From contig CALRVE020000005.1 of assembly GCA_943371535.1 (NCBI GenBank), positions 88,614 through 152,613 on the forward strand: 64,000 nt of DNA, written 5' to 3'. Below, piece by piece: positions 49,791 through 58,481 of the stretch. The notes beneath the pieces are model-generated. The model had not been told where the DNA came from, made no database searches, and saw nothing but the letters and a program-made list of their open reading frames with translations. Each line of letters begins with the position of its first letter. Position 1 is the first letter of the stretch. The translations under genes were made by a program, and so were the position numbers. This DNA is from UBA1930 sp943371535. Lineage in GTDB: Bacteria; Bacteroidota; Bacteroidia; Chitinophagales; Chitinophagaceae.

Positions 49791-50198
49791 TTATTTAAGG
49801 TCTTGTACATTGTCTAAAACATAACATTGCTCCCATTTTTTCATTCCTATTTTAGGATAATACTCCACCGCTTTTGGTGCCGATAGTAATATCAACTTCG
49901 CTCTTGGTGTTTCCAATTTTGTGAGTCTGATTAATTCTTTACCTATTCCCTGTTTTTGGTAGGCTTGGTCTACTGCTAAATCAGATAGATAAGTACAAAA
50001 TAAATAGTCTGTCAAAGACCTTGCTACACCAATTAGAACATTCTTTTCACGAGCAGTAATTATTAAATTACCGTGTTCTAGCATTTTCAAAATTCGTTCT
50101 GGTTCATCTACTGGTCTTCGTTCTCCCAGCGTAGATTTATTAAGTACATCTATAAACTCTTCTGCTGTTAAATTTTTTTCTATTTGATATGTTATCAT
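49791..50198 (-). CDS. GNAT-family N-acetyltransferase
   Basis: The 135-residue protein has the GNAT fold signature: strand FCTYLSDLAVDQAYQKQGIG with the acetyl-CoA-binding loop QKQGIGKEL, then LILLSAPKAVEYYPKIGMKK, the C-terminal strand-helix of the family. It transfers an acetyl group from acetyl-CoA to an amine; the acceptor is unknown. Six bases separate it from the small gene downstream. A single-domain acetyltransferase of this type is common gene-cassette cargo. Confidence 0.88.
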   Translation of the reverse strand: MITYQIEKNLTAEEFIDVLNKSTLGERRPVDEPERILKMLEHGNLIITAREKNVLIGVARSLTDYLFCTYLSDLAVDQAYQKQGIGKELIRLTKLETPRAKLILLSAPKAVEYYPKIGMKKWEQCYVLDNVQDLK

Positions 50199-50221
50199 TG
50201 CTAAAGGATTTTAAGTGATTA

Positions 50222-50683
50222 TTATTTCTTAATTATTTTTTTATAAAAAACATCATCAATAGGATTGGTTATAAAACTTGATGGTAATTTATTGATGCTG
50301 ATTGTTTCAAATCCATTTTTTTCATAGAATTTATGGGCTGCTTTAAATTGGCTCATTGTACCTAAATATATTGTATCAATACTTTGTGAATTGCACCAAT
50401 CAAAAACTTTATTTAAGAGTAATGAAGCTATCCTATAATCTTTACCTCGATATGCTCTCTTAACAAACATCTTTTTAAGAATTGAAAATTCACCCCCAAT
50501 TTTTAATACTCCAATTGTTCCAATTATTTCATTGTTATGAAGTGAAACCCAATATTTATCGAGTAAAGGGGTATTTGCTTTATTTGGGTTTGAAATAGGT
50601 AACTCGAATTCTGTTGCTATCGAATCTATCATTTTATCTATTTTAACTTGGTCAGATTTTTTGTATAAACGAATTTTAATCAT
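50222..50683 (-). CDS. GNAT-family N-acetyltransferase
   Basis: The 153-residue protein matches a second GNAT subtype: IRLYKKSDQVKIDKMIDSIA at the start, GEFSILKKMFVKRAYRGKDY with the acetyl-CoA loop RAYRGKDYRIA, and AAHKFYEKNGFETISI near the end. It has no close relation to the neighbouring acetyltransferase at 49791 in the middle region. Substrate unknown. It sits directly 3' of the truncated GNAT fragment at 50710. Confidence 0.88.
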   Translation of the reverse strand: MIKIRLYKKSDQVKIDKMIDSIATEFELPISNPNKANTPLLDKYWVSLHNNEIIGTIGVLKIGGEFSILKKMFVKRAYRGKDYRIASLLLNKVFDWCNSQSIDTIYLGTMSQFKAAHKFYEKNGFETISINKLPSSFITNPIDDVFYKKIIKK

Positions 50684-50709
50684 ATTGTTTGGATATTAAT
50701 TGTTCGTCT

Positions 50710-50889
50710 TTACTCTAATGTTGCATTAGTCAAACAGTTGTTGAGCAAGTCAGTGTATGAATCAAGATTTGACATTTTTCTACAATTATCCATGGTCAAT
50801 TCTTTTTTAAATTGTCCATATAATGTTAGTCCAATTTTTTTTAACTTGTCGATATCTTTTAATGTGAATTCTCTGTAAGTTAAGTTCAT
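50710..50889 (-). pseudogene. N-terminal remnant of a GNAT acetyltransferase
   Basis: The 59-residue frame (ATG at 50889; a TTG two codons upstream is possible) reads MNLTYREFTLKDIDKLKKIG and LYGQFKKELTMDNCRKM, which is the N-terminal part of a GNAT protein, then stops at ATLE. The acetyl-CoA-binding loop and the C-terminal half are missing, and the next gene starts 27 bases later in another reading frame. It is most likely a truncated gene; a functional short protein is possible but unlikely. Confidence 0.6.
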
Positions 50890-50930
50890 TTTCAAGCTGA
50901 ATTTATGTTTTTGAATGCAAATTTATGCTT

Positions 50931-51160
50931 GCCACTAACGTTTGGGGCTTTAGCAATGTGGTTGAAGCCGATAGCTATCGGATTAAAAAAAATCAACCCG
51001 TTACGATAGTTTATCCGATAGCTATCGGGTAAAGTTAATGAGTTGAAATTAAGACTATTTGTTTGGCGATATAAGTCAAGCTGAGAACAAGACATATCGC
51101 TTTTCTAAAGTTAGCGATTGTGTTGATGTTGATCACAATAACTTCAACCCTCAGCTTACG
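50931..51160. repeat. Cassette-like intergenic repeat, copy B
   Basis: The longest copy. The left end is GCCACTAACG and the core (about 51011-51150) matches copies A and C. It also contains the 14-bp palindrome CCGATAGCTATCGG twice (50968-50981 and 51015-51028), the two forming a 16-bp inverted pair. The right end is 50 bases downstream of the stop of the alpha/beta hydrolase gene (51211). Confidence 0.82.
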
Positions 51161-51210
51161 TTTTTTGCTTTTCTGTTAAAGAAAGTGTGAAGTTTGCAGT
51201 CATTTTAAAT

Positions 51211-52239
51211 TTACTGAATCAAAAACTCACGAATAGTTTTTAAATATAGTTCGGGTTGCTCAATTGAAATAGAATGCCCAGCTTTTGGAATAATCTTCAA
51301 CTGATGATTTGTAAAGAGTTCTAAATACTCATTCATAAAACCCCACGGCTGATTATCATACTGTCCTCTCATTAGCAAGATAGGAACCTTAGAACCTTTT
51401 AGTTTCGGTCTTCTGTCTTGAATTTTGTTGAAACTATGAACGGTCATCACCTGTGCATAAAAACCTCCACCACCCTCCGCTTTCAGTGCTTTTGAAGTAT
51501 CACTCACTGTTGCTTTGTTCAATTCATTATTAATATAAGTTTGAAAATCGTCTGCTTCTTTATCTGAAGCAAGTTTTTTGCCGAAAGATTTTGCCCAAAA
51601 TGTAATGGCATTTATTCTACTATTTTTTGATTGTTCATTTGCCTCTCTATTTGAGTAGGGTGGTTTTTTCAAGTTTAAACTATCAGGTGCATTTGTGTTT
51701 AATAATTTCTCATGCATTGGTAGAATAGGGCCTGCACCTGTTAAAATAACTTTCTCTACTTTGTTAGGATTATCTGCAATTAACAAAGTAGCAAGAACTG
51801 CACCCCAGGATTGACCAAGTAAAATTACTTTTTCTGAACCTATCTTCTTTATTAGTTCTTCCAAATCTTTTTTGTGTCGTTCAGCAGTGTATTCATTAAT
51901 GTTTGATAATCTTTCTGAATGCCCACTACCAATTTGGTCGTATAGAAAAATATCAAAACCGTCTTCTGAAAGTGGTGAAAGCATTTTAATATTTATATCA
52001 GAAATAAATCCACCAGGTCCACCTTGCAAATAAATTATAGGAAAAGGTTTCTTTATGCCTTTAGCAGATACTAGCGTATAGGCAATCTTTGAACCCGTCT
52101 GCAATTCCCAATATTGAGTTCCTTTTCGGTTATGCATTTGAGGAACTTCATAACTTCTTGGTATAAAAACTGCAAGCATAAAAGCAACTAAACATAACAG
52201 CAAAGCATATTTGATAAATAGGAAGATGTTCTTTCTCAT
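51211..52239 (-). CDS. Alpha/beta hydrolase, proline-iminopeptidase-like
   Basis: The 342-residue protein has an N-terminal membrane helix (KYALLLCLVAFMLAVFIP), an oxyanion motif LQGGPGG (the HGGPG type), the nucleophile elbow LLGQSWGAV, a candidate Asp in RGQYDNQPW, and a His in AGHSISIE. The order and spacing fit proline iminopeptidases and related membrane-anchored hydrolases (S33). The enzyme should face the periplasm. Its 3' end is followed by repeat copy B, and its 5' end adjoins copy C. Confidence 0.87.
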   Translation of the reverse strand: MRKNIFLFIKYALLLCLVAFMLAVFIPRSYEVPQMHNRKGTQYWELQTGSKIAYTLVSAKGIKKPFPIIYLQGGPGGFISDINIKMLSPLSEDGFDIFLYDQIGSGHSERLSNINEYTAERHKKDLEELIKKIGSEKVILLGQSWGAVLATLLIADNPNKVEKVILTGAGPILPMHEKLLNTNAPDSLNLKKPPYSNREANEQSKNSRINAITFWAKSFGKKLASDKEADDFQTYINNELNKATVSDTSKALKAEGGGGFYAQVMTVHSFNKIQDRRPKLKGSKVPILLMRGQYDNQPWGFMNEYLELFTNHQLKIIPKAGHSISIEQPELYLKTIREFLIQ

Positions 52240-52296
52240 TGGTTGTTATATTTAGTTTCTTGCAGTGGCTTTCAATTTTGCAATGTTCCAATGCAT

Positions 52297-52475
52297 GACC
52301 ACTAACCTTCGGAGATTGGCCTTGTGGCAGAATCCAATAACTATCGGGTAAAGTTAATGAGTTGAAGTTAAGACTATTTGTTTGGCGATATACGTCAAGC
52401 TGAAATTACAGTTGCTAGTTATTCTACAGTTGACGATTGCATTGATGTTTGCCGACATAACGCCAAACCCTTGTT
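52297..52475. repeat. Cassette-like intergenic repeat, copy C
   Basis: The left end is GACCACTAACC and the core (about 52335-52470) matches A and B (CTATCGGGTAAAGTTAATGA, then AAGACTATTTGTTTGGCGAT). The right end, CATAACGCCAAACCC, lies about 18 bases downstream of the transglutaminase-like gene's stop. It is the most diverged of the three in its right half. Confidence 0.8.
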
Positions 52476-52492
52476 TCAAGCTGTTTTTTTCG

Positions 52493-53068
52493 TCAGCTTG
52501 TCGAAAGGTCGGCAATACATTGTTCCCGAATTTTCCAAAGTTCGTCAAGTGTTAAATTCAGTGCTTCCTGTTTTTCTAGCCAATTGGTCAAATATTGTTT
52601 ATGGTAATTTATTTTAAAGTCTGCAATTTGGTCTGTCTGAATTTCAGTTTCTTCTATCAGTTCATTTTCAAAGTCGGCTGGCTTTGAAGTTTTATTTGTA
52701 AAGTCCAAAATTTGGTTTCCATATTTCAAATAGTTATGAGCTTCTGGAATGTAGTCAAGGTTATGTCGTTTTAGTGTCGCTGAGATTTTTGGTGTGTAGC
52801 TTGAATTCATTCGGAAAAGTCCTGTGATAAGTTTCAACTCAGTGAAATTATTTTCTTCAGCAAGTTGTTTCAGTAAGGCATGTTTAGTGCTACAAGTTCC
52901 ACAATTGTCAGCAAAAACGGTTGTCAAGTCTGCTTTATTTTCATTTCGTCCGTATGCAAGTTTTCTTACGAACTGGGTTGCTTCGCTAAAAGTCGAAATG
53001 TTATTTGCTAAAAAATGATTTGAAATTGTTCCAACTGGTTTGATGTCAAAATTTAAACTTTCTGTCAT
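52493..53068 (-). CDS. Transglutaminase-like protein (putative)
   Basis: The 191-residue protein has no named family I recognise, but it shows a Cys-His-Asp pattern: C in NCGTCSTKHALLKQ, H in EAHNYLKYG and D in NQILDFTNK, spaced as in the transglutaminase-like cysteine hydrolase fold. No signal peptide is seen, so it is probably cytoplasmic. The Cys is preceded by the AYGRNENKADLTTVFADN segment, which fits the strand-helix context. Function inferred only. It is the first gene of the island when read on its strand, and repeat copy C follows its stop. Confidence 0.6.
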   Translation of the reverse strand: MTESLNFDIKPVGTISNHFLANNISTFSEATQFVRKLAYGRNENKADLTTVFADNCGTCSTKHALLKQLAEENNFTELKLITGLFRMNSSYTPKISATLKRHNLDYIPEAHNYLKYGNQILDFTNKTSKPADFENELIEETEIQTDQIADFKINYHKQYLTNWLEKQEALNLTLDELWKIREQCIADLSTS

Positions 53069-53148
53069 TAGCGGTGGGTTTTTAAAAAAGCATGCAACAA
53101 TTAAATTGTTGTCAGAGTTTAAAAATTTCTAAAAACAAATTCAACAAA

Positions 53149-54825
53149 TCATCCTCTCTTTTGGTGTTGTTCTGCTATAAATGCTTCAAATTGAAGCAAA
53201 TTATAGCTGCTTAAATTTTGCTCATTGGTTAAGCCAGCTTTTCGGGCAACTAACACTCCATATTTACAATCCTCATATCCTTCAATGGCATGAGCATCGG
53301 GGTTTATAGAAATGAGTACATTTTTTTGGGTGGCTGCTTGTATATATCTCCAGTCAATATCTAATCTTCTTGGATGTGCATTTAATTCAATCACTACATT
53401 ATGCTTTGCACAAGCCTCAATTATGGTGGCATGATTTACAGGATAACCATTTCTACTCAACAATAATCGGCCAGTCATATGTCCTAAAATATTGGTAAAC
53501 GGATTTTGGATGGCATTCAGTAAACGCATCATGGCTTTTTCTTCAGTCATTTTTAAATTAGAATGAATAGAGGCAATCACTAAATCGAATCGACGTAAAA
53601 TTTCGGGTTCGTAATCTAAACTTCCATCTCCTAAAATATCACTTTCAATACTTTTAAAAATTTTAAAGGGAAAGAGCTTTTTATTCAACTCATCTATCAA
53701 CGCATGTTGTGCCAATACTTTTTCTACTGGTAGGCCTTGGGCATAACCTGCGGTTTTACTATGATCGCTGATGACTAAATATTCCAATCCTTTATCTATA
53801 CAACCATGAGCCATTTCTTCAATGGTATTGGCTCCATCGCTCCAATTGCTATGACTATGAATTATTCCTTTGATAGAATTTACTTCTATTACTTTAGGTA
53901 ACTCTTGCTGTAAAGCTTGTTCAATAATGGTGGGTTCTTCTCTTCTATAAGCTTCAATAAAACTGCAATGCACATCTTCAAAAATAGCTGCTTCACTATC
54001 GTACGGATAACTAGGATCCCAACCTGTTAATTCAATCCATGCTTGTAAAAAATCACTACTACAACTGGTTGCAAACAATTGGTTGTACACTACATCTTCG
54101 TTGGTTATATAAAAACCTAAGGTAACATTTTCTTTACCACAAAAACTAATATAGCCTTCTTCTTGTTGTGTTATTTCATATCCATTATTGGTGAAGAACG
54201 ACGTAAGTGTGTTTTCATCAACAGTAGTTACCCATTCTAATTTTTCAATAATTTCTAGCTCCCTTCTAAATGCTCCTGTAATTAAAATTGTATCGTTAGA
54301 AAACTCTTGTTGCAGTTTCGTGGTAACATTATTGGCATAGTTTTCAATTTGCTGATACAAATAACTACCCAATGTACCCATGTAAAACTCAATATTTTCT
54401 TTTACACTTTGTTGTGTTTTTTCGCCAAAGCCTTTGAATAAGGTTAACCTGTTTTCGTTACAGGCATACAGTAATTCACCTAAAGATTCTATTTCCATTT
54501 CTAACCAAATGGTAGAAATTTTTTTTGGCCCAATGCCTTTAATGTGCAGCATTTCAATAACACTGGGTGGCGTTTTTAAAATGTATTCGTTCAAAGCAGC
54601 TAAGCCTCCTGTGTTCAGTTGTTCAATAATTTTTTGCCCAACCGATTCTCCAATGCCTTTGATAGAAAAAATTTTATTGGGTTCAAGTTTGCTCAATTGC
54701 ATGGGCAATTTTTCAATAGTATAAGCAGCCGTAGCATAAGATTTTGCTTTAAAACTATTTTCACGATGAATGTCCATTAGTTTCGATAACAAAGAAAAAT
54801 TGTCGGCAATTGCATCATTGGTCAT
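53149..54825 (-). CDS. polX: PolX-like protein: HhH, degenerate family X polymerase core, PHP domain
   Basis: The 558-residue protein has the PolX layout: helix-hairpin-helix segments (SIKGIGESVGQK and HIKGIGPKK), a polymerase-like core, and a C-terminal PHP domain (IIHSHSNWSDGANTIEEM, LVISDHSKTAGYA, IASIHSN, LGHMTGR, ELNAHPRRLDID, SINPDAHA). The nucleotide-binding site of family X normally has GSxRR followed by a DxD pair. Here it reads ITGAFRRELEIIEKLEWVTT, so the catalytic aspartates are not recognisable and polymerase activity is doubtful. The PHP histidines and aspartates look intact, so a nuclease or phosphatase role is more likely. Confidence 0.85.
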   Translation of the reverse strand: MTNDAIADNFSLLSKLMDIHRENSFKAKSYATAAYTIEKLPMQLSKLEPNKIFSIKGIGESVGQKIIEQLNTGGLAALNEYILKTPPSVIEMLHIKGIGPKKISTIWLEMEIESLGELLYACNENRLTLFKGFGEKTQQSVKENIEFYMGTLGSYLYQQIENYANNVTTKLQQEFSNDTILITGAFRRELEIIEKLEWVTTVDENTLTSFFTNNGYEITQQEEGYISFCGKENVTLGFYITNEDVVYNQLFATSCSSDFLQAWIELTGWDPSYPYDSEAAIFEDVHCSFIEAYRREEPTIIEQALQQELPKVIEVNSIKGIIHSHSNWSDGANTIEEMAHGCIDKGLEYLVISDHSKTAGYAQGLPVEKVLAQHALIDELNKKLFPFKIFKSIESDILGDGSLDYEPEILRRFDLVIASIHSNLKMTEEKAMMRLLNAIQNPFTNILGHMTGRLLLSRNGYPVNHATIIEACAKHNVVIELNAHPRRLDIDWRYIQAATQKNVLISINPDAHAIEGYEDCKYGVLVARKAGLTNEQNLSSYNLLQFEAFIAEQHQKRG

Positions 54826-54910
54826 AAAAAATATTTATAAAATCTGTTGTAATGTTTTAAACGAAGTTGACTTATTTTTTTATTCGTTGCTCACGAATTT
54901 GTTGTATGGT

Positions 54911-56209
54911 TTATATACTTTTTTTTTGCTCAGTACTATTTTTTGAGACCAACAATCTTTGAGCAGTATAAATACTGGTTTGTCCACTACAATAATAAGC
55001 CAAAAAACAAGCAATGGCATAGTATACAACATATTCGCCACCAAACAGTTCAATACCCATAATGGTACAAGCAATAGGTGTATTAGTGGCAGCTGCAAAT
55101 ACAGCAATAAAGCCTAAGCCAGCCATTAAATCTATTGGAGCACCCAATAAAACAGCAATTGTATTTCCAAGCGTTGCACCAATAAAAAATAGAGGGGTAA
55201 CTTCTCCACCTTTAAAGCCCATACCAACAGTTATAGTGGTAAACAAGAGTTTCCATAACCAACTAAAATTGGTTGCACCGCCAGCTGTAAAACTTGATGT
55301 GATGGTGATAGATTGATTATTGCTGCCATTTACTCCCAAGCCTAAATAATCTGTAGTGCCAAGTATATAGGTTAATGCAATAATGATACAACCACCCACA
55401 AAAGGAATCAACCATTTTGTAGGAATTAATTTATTACTATAATTTTTGATGGTATGCAATAATTGGGTAAAAAAATATGCTGCAAAACCAAATACAATGC
55501 CTGCAAGAGCAACTTTAGATAGTAATAAAAAATCGAATCGAACAAAGGAAAGTTGATTGACGGCTGATTGAAAGTTAATATGATATGCAGTATGTTGTAT
55601 GCCATAAGCAGAACAAGTAATATCTGCTATTACACTTGCTATTAAACATGGTAGTAATGCTTTGTAATTGATTTTACCAATGGAAATTACTTCTAATGCA
55701 AAAATTGCACCTGTAACTGGTGTGCCAAAAACAGCACCAAAGCCAGCAGCAATACCAGCCAATAGAATAATTCGGGTATCCTCTTTGGTAAGTTTTATCC
55801 ATTTGCCTATGAATGCTGCAATGCTGCCACCCATTTGTACAGCAGTGCCTTCTCTACCAGCAGAGCCTCCAAATAAATGTGTAATAATGGTGGTACATAA
55901 AATTAAAGGCGTCATTCGCAATGGAATTTGTTGCACTGGTTCATGTATAGCTTCAATAATTAAATTGTTGCCAGTAGCTAATTTTGGGCCTGCATACTGA
56001 TAGAAAAAATAAATGCCCATACCTGCAAATGGTAATAAGAAAAGTAACCAAGTGTTGGCATGACGTAAAGCTGTTGCTTCATCGAGTAACCATAAAAAAA
56101 ATGCGACCAATGAACCCGTAATGAATGCAACAGGAAGTACTAAAATAGTCCAACGAAAAATTTGTTGTGCAATACCAGTTTGCTCAATAGAAGTAGTTTT
56201 TTGTTGCAT
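54911..56209 (-). CDS. ClC-type chloride channel or transporter
   Basis: I place the start at the ATG at 56209 (MQQKTTSIEQTGIAQQIFRW), which gives 432 residues. The longer frame back to 56353 reads through a heptamer repeat array and gives a low-complexity leader (LLPPIFYLLPSTFH), which is artefactual. Selectivity motifs are present: GSAGREGTAVQMG (GREGT type, with the gating Glu), GAVFGTPVTGAIFALEV, and GFKGGEVTPLFFIG. About ten membrane helices are expected; the product sits in the inner membrane and moves chloride, possibly in exchange for protons. Confidence 0.9.
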   Translation of the reverse strand: MQQKTTSIEQTGIAQQIFRWTILVLPVAFITGSLVAFFLWLLDEATALRHANTWLLFLLPFAGMGIYFFYQYAGPKLATGNNLIIEAIHEPVQQIPLRMTPLILCTTIITHLFGGSAGREGTAVQMGGSIAAFIGKWIKLTKEDTRIILLAGIAAGFGAVFGTPVTGAIFALEVISIGKINYKALLPCLIASVIADITCSAYGIQHTAYHINFQSAVNQLSFVRFDFLLLSKVALAGIVFGFAAYFFTQLLHTIKNYSNKLIPTKWLIPFVGGCIIIALTYILGTTDYLGLGVNGSNNQSITITSSFTAGGATNFSWLWKLLFTTITVGMGFKGGEVTPLFFIGATLGNTIAVLLGAPIDLMAGLGFIAVFAAATNTPIACTIMGIELFGGEYVVYYAIACFLAYYCSGQTSIYTAQRLLVSKNSTEQKKSI

Positions 56210-56220
56210 ACGATTGGATA

Positions 56221-56423
56221 AAAGTAAGTGGGAAAAAGGAAAGGGCAAAAGGGTGTAGGCAAAAGGTAGGAGGTAGAAGGTAGATGGGAGAAGGTGGAAG
56301 GTGGAAGGGAGAAGATAGAAGATAGGAGGGAGAAGGTAAATGGTATAAGTCAAAAGTTAAAAGGCAAAACAAAAACTCCTAACTTAAAACTTATAACACA
56401 TAACCTATAACTCATAACTCTTA
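56221..56423. repeat. Degenerate 7-bp tandem repeat array (29 units)
   Basis: The 203 bases divide into 29 heptamers in one phase, with units such as aaggtag, aaggtgg, aagggag, aagatag, then drifting to acttata, acctata, actcata. It lies between the ClC start and hscA and explains the false 5' extension of the ClC frame. The repeats are of the short-tandem heptamer type. Confidence 0.85.
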
Positions 56424-56611
56424 GACTCAATTTCCCCTTATCGCAAAGCCAACAGAATTTCATTTCTATACATTTGCAGCAAGATAGGTTTTGAATGTAG
56501 GGTGATGAAGCTTTTAGACTTTAGTTTTTCAACTTTTTCAGTTTTTTCAACTTTAGTTTTTAGTTTTTTTATTTTCTAGTTTTTAAACCTTTAGTTTTTA
56601 ATTCTCTTTTT
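56424..56611. other. T-rich leader upstream of hscA
   Basis: A pyrimidine-rich, A/T-tract region (about 56518-56600) with repeated CTTTAGTTTTT and TTTTTCAACTTTTT words. I see no clear promoter box. It may be a decayed repeat array or an AT-rich UP region. Confidence 0.4.
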
Positions 56612-58468
56612 ATGGCAAAAATCGCAATCAACATAGCAACAGGAAGTTTACAACAGGCAGAAATGATTGTTGGTATAGATTTAGGCACTACTAATAGTTT
56701 AGTGGCTATCATTCATCCAGAAAGCAGACAACCCATTGCTTTGAAAGAACATAATAGTAGTAGCCTTGTTCCAAGTGTGGTACATTTTAATGAATTGGGT
56801 AATGTAACAGTAGGTGAAGATGCCAAACAATATTTAGAAACCGAACCGCAAAACACCATTTTTTCTGCCAAGCGATTAATGGGTAAGAGTTATAACGATG
56901 TAAAACAAAATGCAGGTTTCTTTTCGTATAAAGTAATAGATGATGCCACTGAAAGTTTGGTAAAAGTGCAAGTGGGTAATACTTTTTATTCACCCATCGA
57001 TTTATCGTCTTTTATCTTAACTGAACTAAAAAACCGAGCTGAACATATTTTAAAAACGCCTGTCACCAAAGCAGTAATAACAGTGCCTGCATATTTTAAT
57101 GATGCTCAACGTCAGGCAACGAGAGATGCTGGAAAATTAGCAGGATTAGATGTATTAAGAATTATCAATGAACCTACTGCTGCTAGTTTGGCTTATGGTT
57201 TAGGGGTTGATCCAACACAAGAAAAAACCATTGCTGTGTACGATTTAGGTGGCGGCACTTTTGATGTGTCGATTCTTAAAATTGTCAATGGCATTTTTGA
57301 AGTGTTGAGCACCAATGGAGATACTTATTTAGGTGGAGATGATTTTGATAAAGCTATTGTAGATGAATGGTTGCAACAGTTTACTATTACTAAAGAAGAA
57401 TTGGAACAAAATAAATCGTTGGCTCAAAGCCTACGTTTACGTGCCGAAGAAGCTAAGAAATATTTGAGCACTCATGATGAATATAGTACTTCTTTAAATG
57501 GCGATGCACTCACCATTACTAAAGCAAGGTTTGAAACGTTGATTCAACCCTTAATTGATAGAACCATTCAAAGTTGCACATTGGCTTTAAAAGATGCCTC
57601 TTTATCCACTACAGATATTGATGAAATTGTAATGGTAGGGGGAAGCACAAGAGTGCCTATTGTGAAAAATGCAGTGAGTGCATTTTTTGGAAAAGCAGTG
57701 CATGATGAAGTAAATCCCGATGAAGTGGTTGCTTTAGGTGCAGCTGTACAAGCCGATATTTTGGCAGGAAATAATAAAAATTTTTTATTATTAGATATTA
57801 CCCCATTGAGTTTAGGTATTGAAACCATGGGTGGCTTAATGGATGTGTTGATTCCTCGTAATTCAAAAATTCCATCTAAGGCAGGAAGGCAATACACCAC
57901 CTCAAAAGATGGGCAAGGTAGTATGCGTATATCTGTTTTTCAAGGTGAAAGAGATTTGGTAAAAGACAATAGAAAACTGGCTGAATTTAATCTTACCAAT
58001 ATTCCTGGTATGCCAGCAGGTTTACCAAAAGTAGAGGTGAATTTTTTAATTAATGCCGATGGAATTTTAACGGTAACAGCCAAAGAATTGAGAAGTGGGG
58101 TAGAACAAACCATTGAAGTAAAACCTCAATATGGCTTAACCGATGCAGAGGTAGAACAAATGTTGCTTGATAGTATTCAACATGCTAAAGACGATATTGC
58201 AAACAGAGCTTTGGTGGAAGCTAGAACAGAGGGGGAACAAATACTAGACACCACCGAAAAATTTATTACTAAAAATACCGCCTTATTGACTAAAGATGAA
58301 TTAATGGCTACTGCCGCAGCTATGCAAGCTTTGCAGCTGGCATTAACCATGGAGGATAAAAATTTAATTCAAACCAAAATTGAAGAGCTGAATGAAATCA
58401 GCCGTCCTTATGCCGAACGTGCTATGGATGAAGCAGTAAGTGGTGCAATGAAGGGGAAGAAAATTTAG
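56612..58468 (+). CDS. hscA: Hsp70-family chaperone, HscA-like
   Basis: The 618-residue protein has the Hsp70 nucleotide-binding domain: GIDLGTTNSLVAI (phosphate 1), the VPAYFNDAQRQATRDAG segment, INEPTAASLAYGLG, VYDLGGGTFDVSIL (phosphate 2) and IVMVGGSTRVPIV, then a substrate-binding domain. An N-terminal extension (MAKIAINIATGSLQQAEM) precedes the first motif and the C-terminus ends GAMKGKKI without the EEVD-like or DnaK tail. Extension and length fit HscA, the iron-sulfur-assembly chaperone, better than DnaK. No hscB, iscU or fdx lies in the window, so the name rests on the sequence alone. Confidence 0.8.
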   Translation: MAKIAINIATGSLQQAEMIVGIDLGTTNSLVAIIHPESRQPIALKEHNSSSLVPSVVHFNELGNVTVGEDAKQYLETEPQNTIFSAKRLMGKSYNDVKQNAGFFSYKVIDDATESLVKVQVGNTFYSPIDLSSFILTELKNRAEHILKTPVTKAVITVPAYFNDAQRQATRDAGKLAGLDVLRIINEPTAASLAYGLGVDPTQEKTIAVYDLGGGTFDVSILKIVNGIFEVLSTNGDTYLGGDDFDKAIVDEWLQQFTITKEELEQNKSLAQSLRLRAEEAKKYLSTHDEYSTSLNGDALTITKARFETLIQPLIDRTIQSCTLALKDASLSTTDIDEIVMVGGSTRVPIVKNAVSAFFGKAVHDEVNPDEVVALGAAVQADILAGNNKNFLLLDITPLSLGIETMGGLMDVLIPRNSKIPSKAGRQYTTSKDGQGSMRISVFQGERDLVKDNRKLAEFNLTNIPGMPAGLPKVEVNFLINADGILTVTAKELRSGVEQTIEVKPQYGLTDAEVEQMLLDSIQHAKDDIANRALVEARTEGEQILDTTEKFITKNTALLTKDELMATAAAMQALQLALTMEDKNLIQTKIEELNEISRPYAERAMDEAVSGAMKGKKI

Positions 58469-58481
58469 GCAATGTACAGTG

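Noticed and set aside
50892..51095. Minus-strand frame of 67 codons through repeat copy B
   Set aside because: It lies wholly within the repeat, has palindromic DNA in its middle and no signal or domain; it is a chance frame.
56210..56353. N-terminal extension of the ClC frame (LLPPIFYLLPSTFH type)
   Set aside because: The DNA is the 7-bp repeat array; a 7-bp unit read in three frames gives a false heptapeptide-like repeat. The ATG at 56209 gives a normal ClC start.
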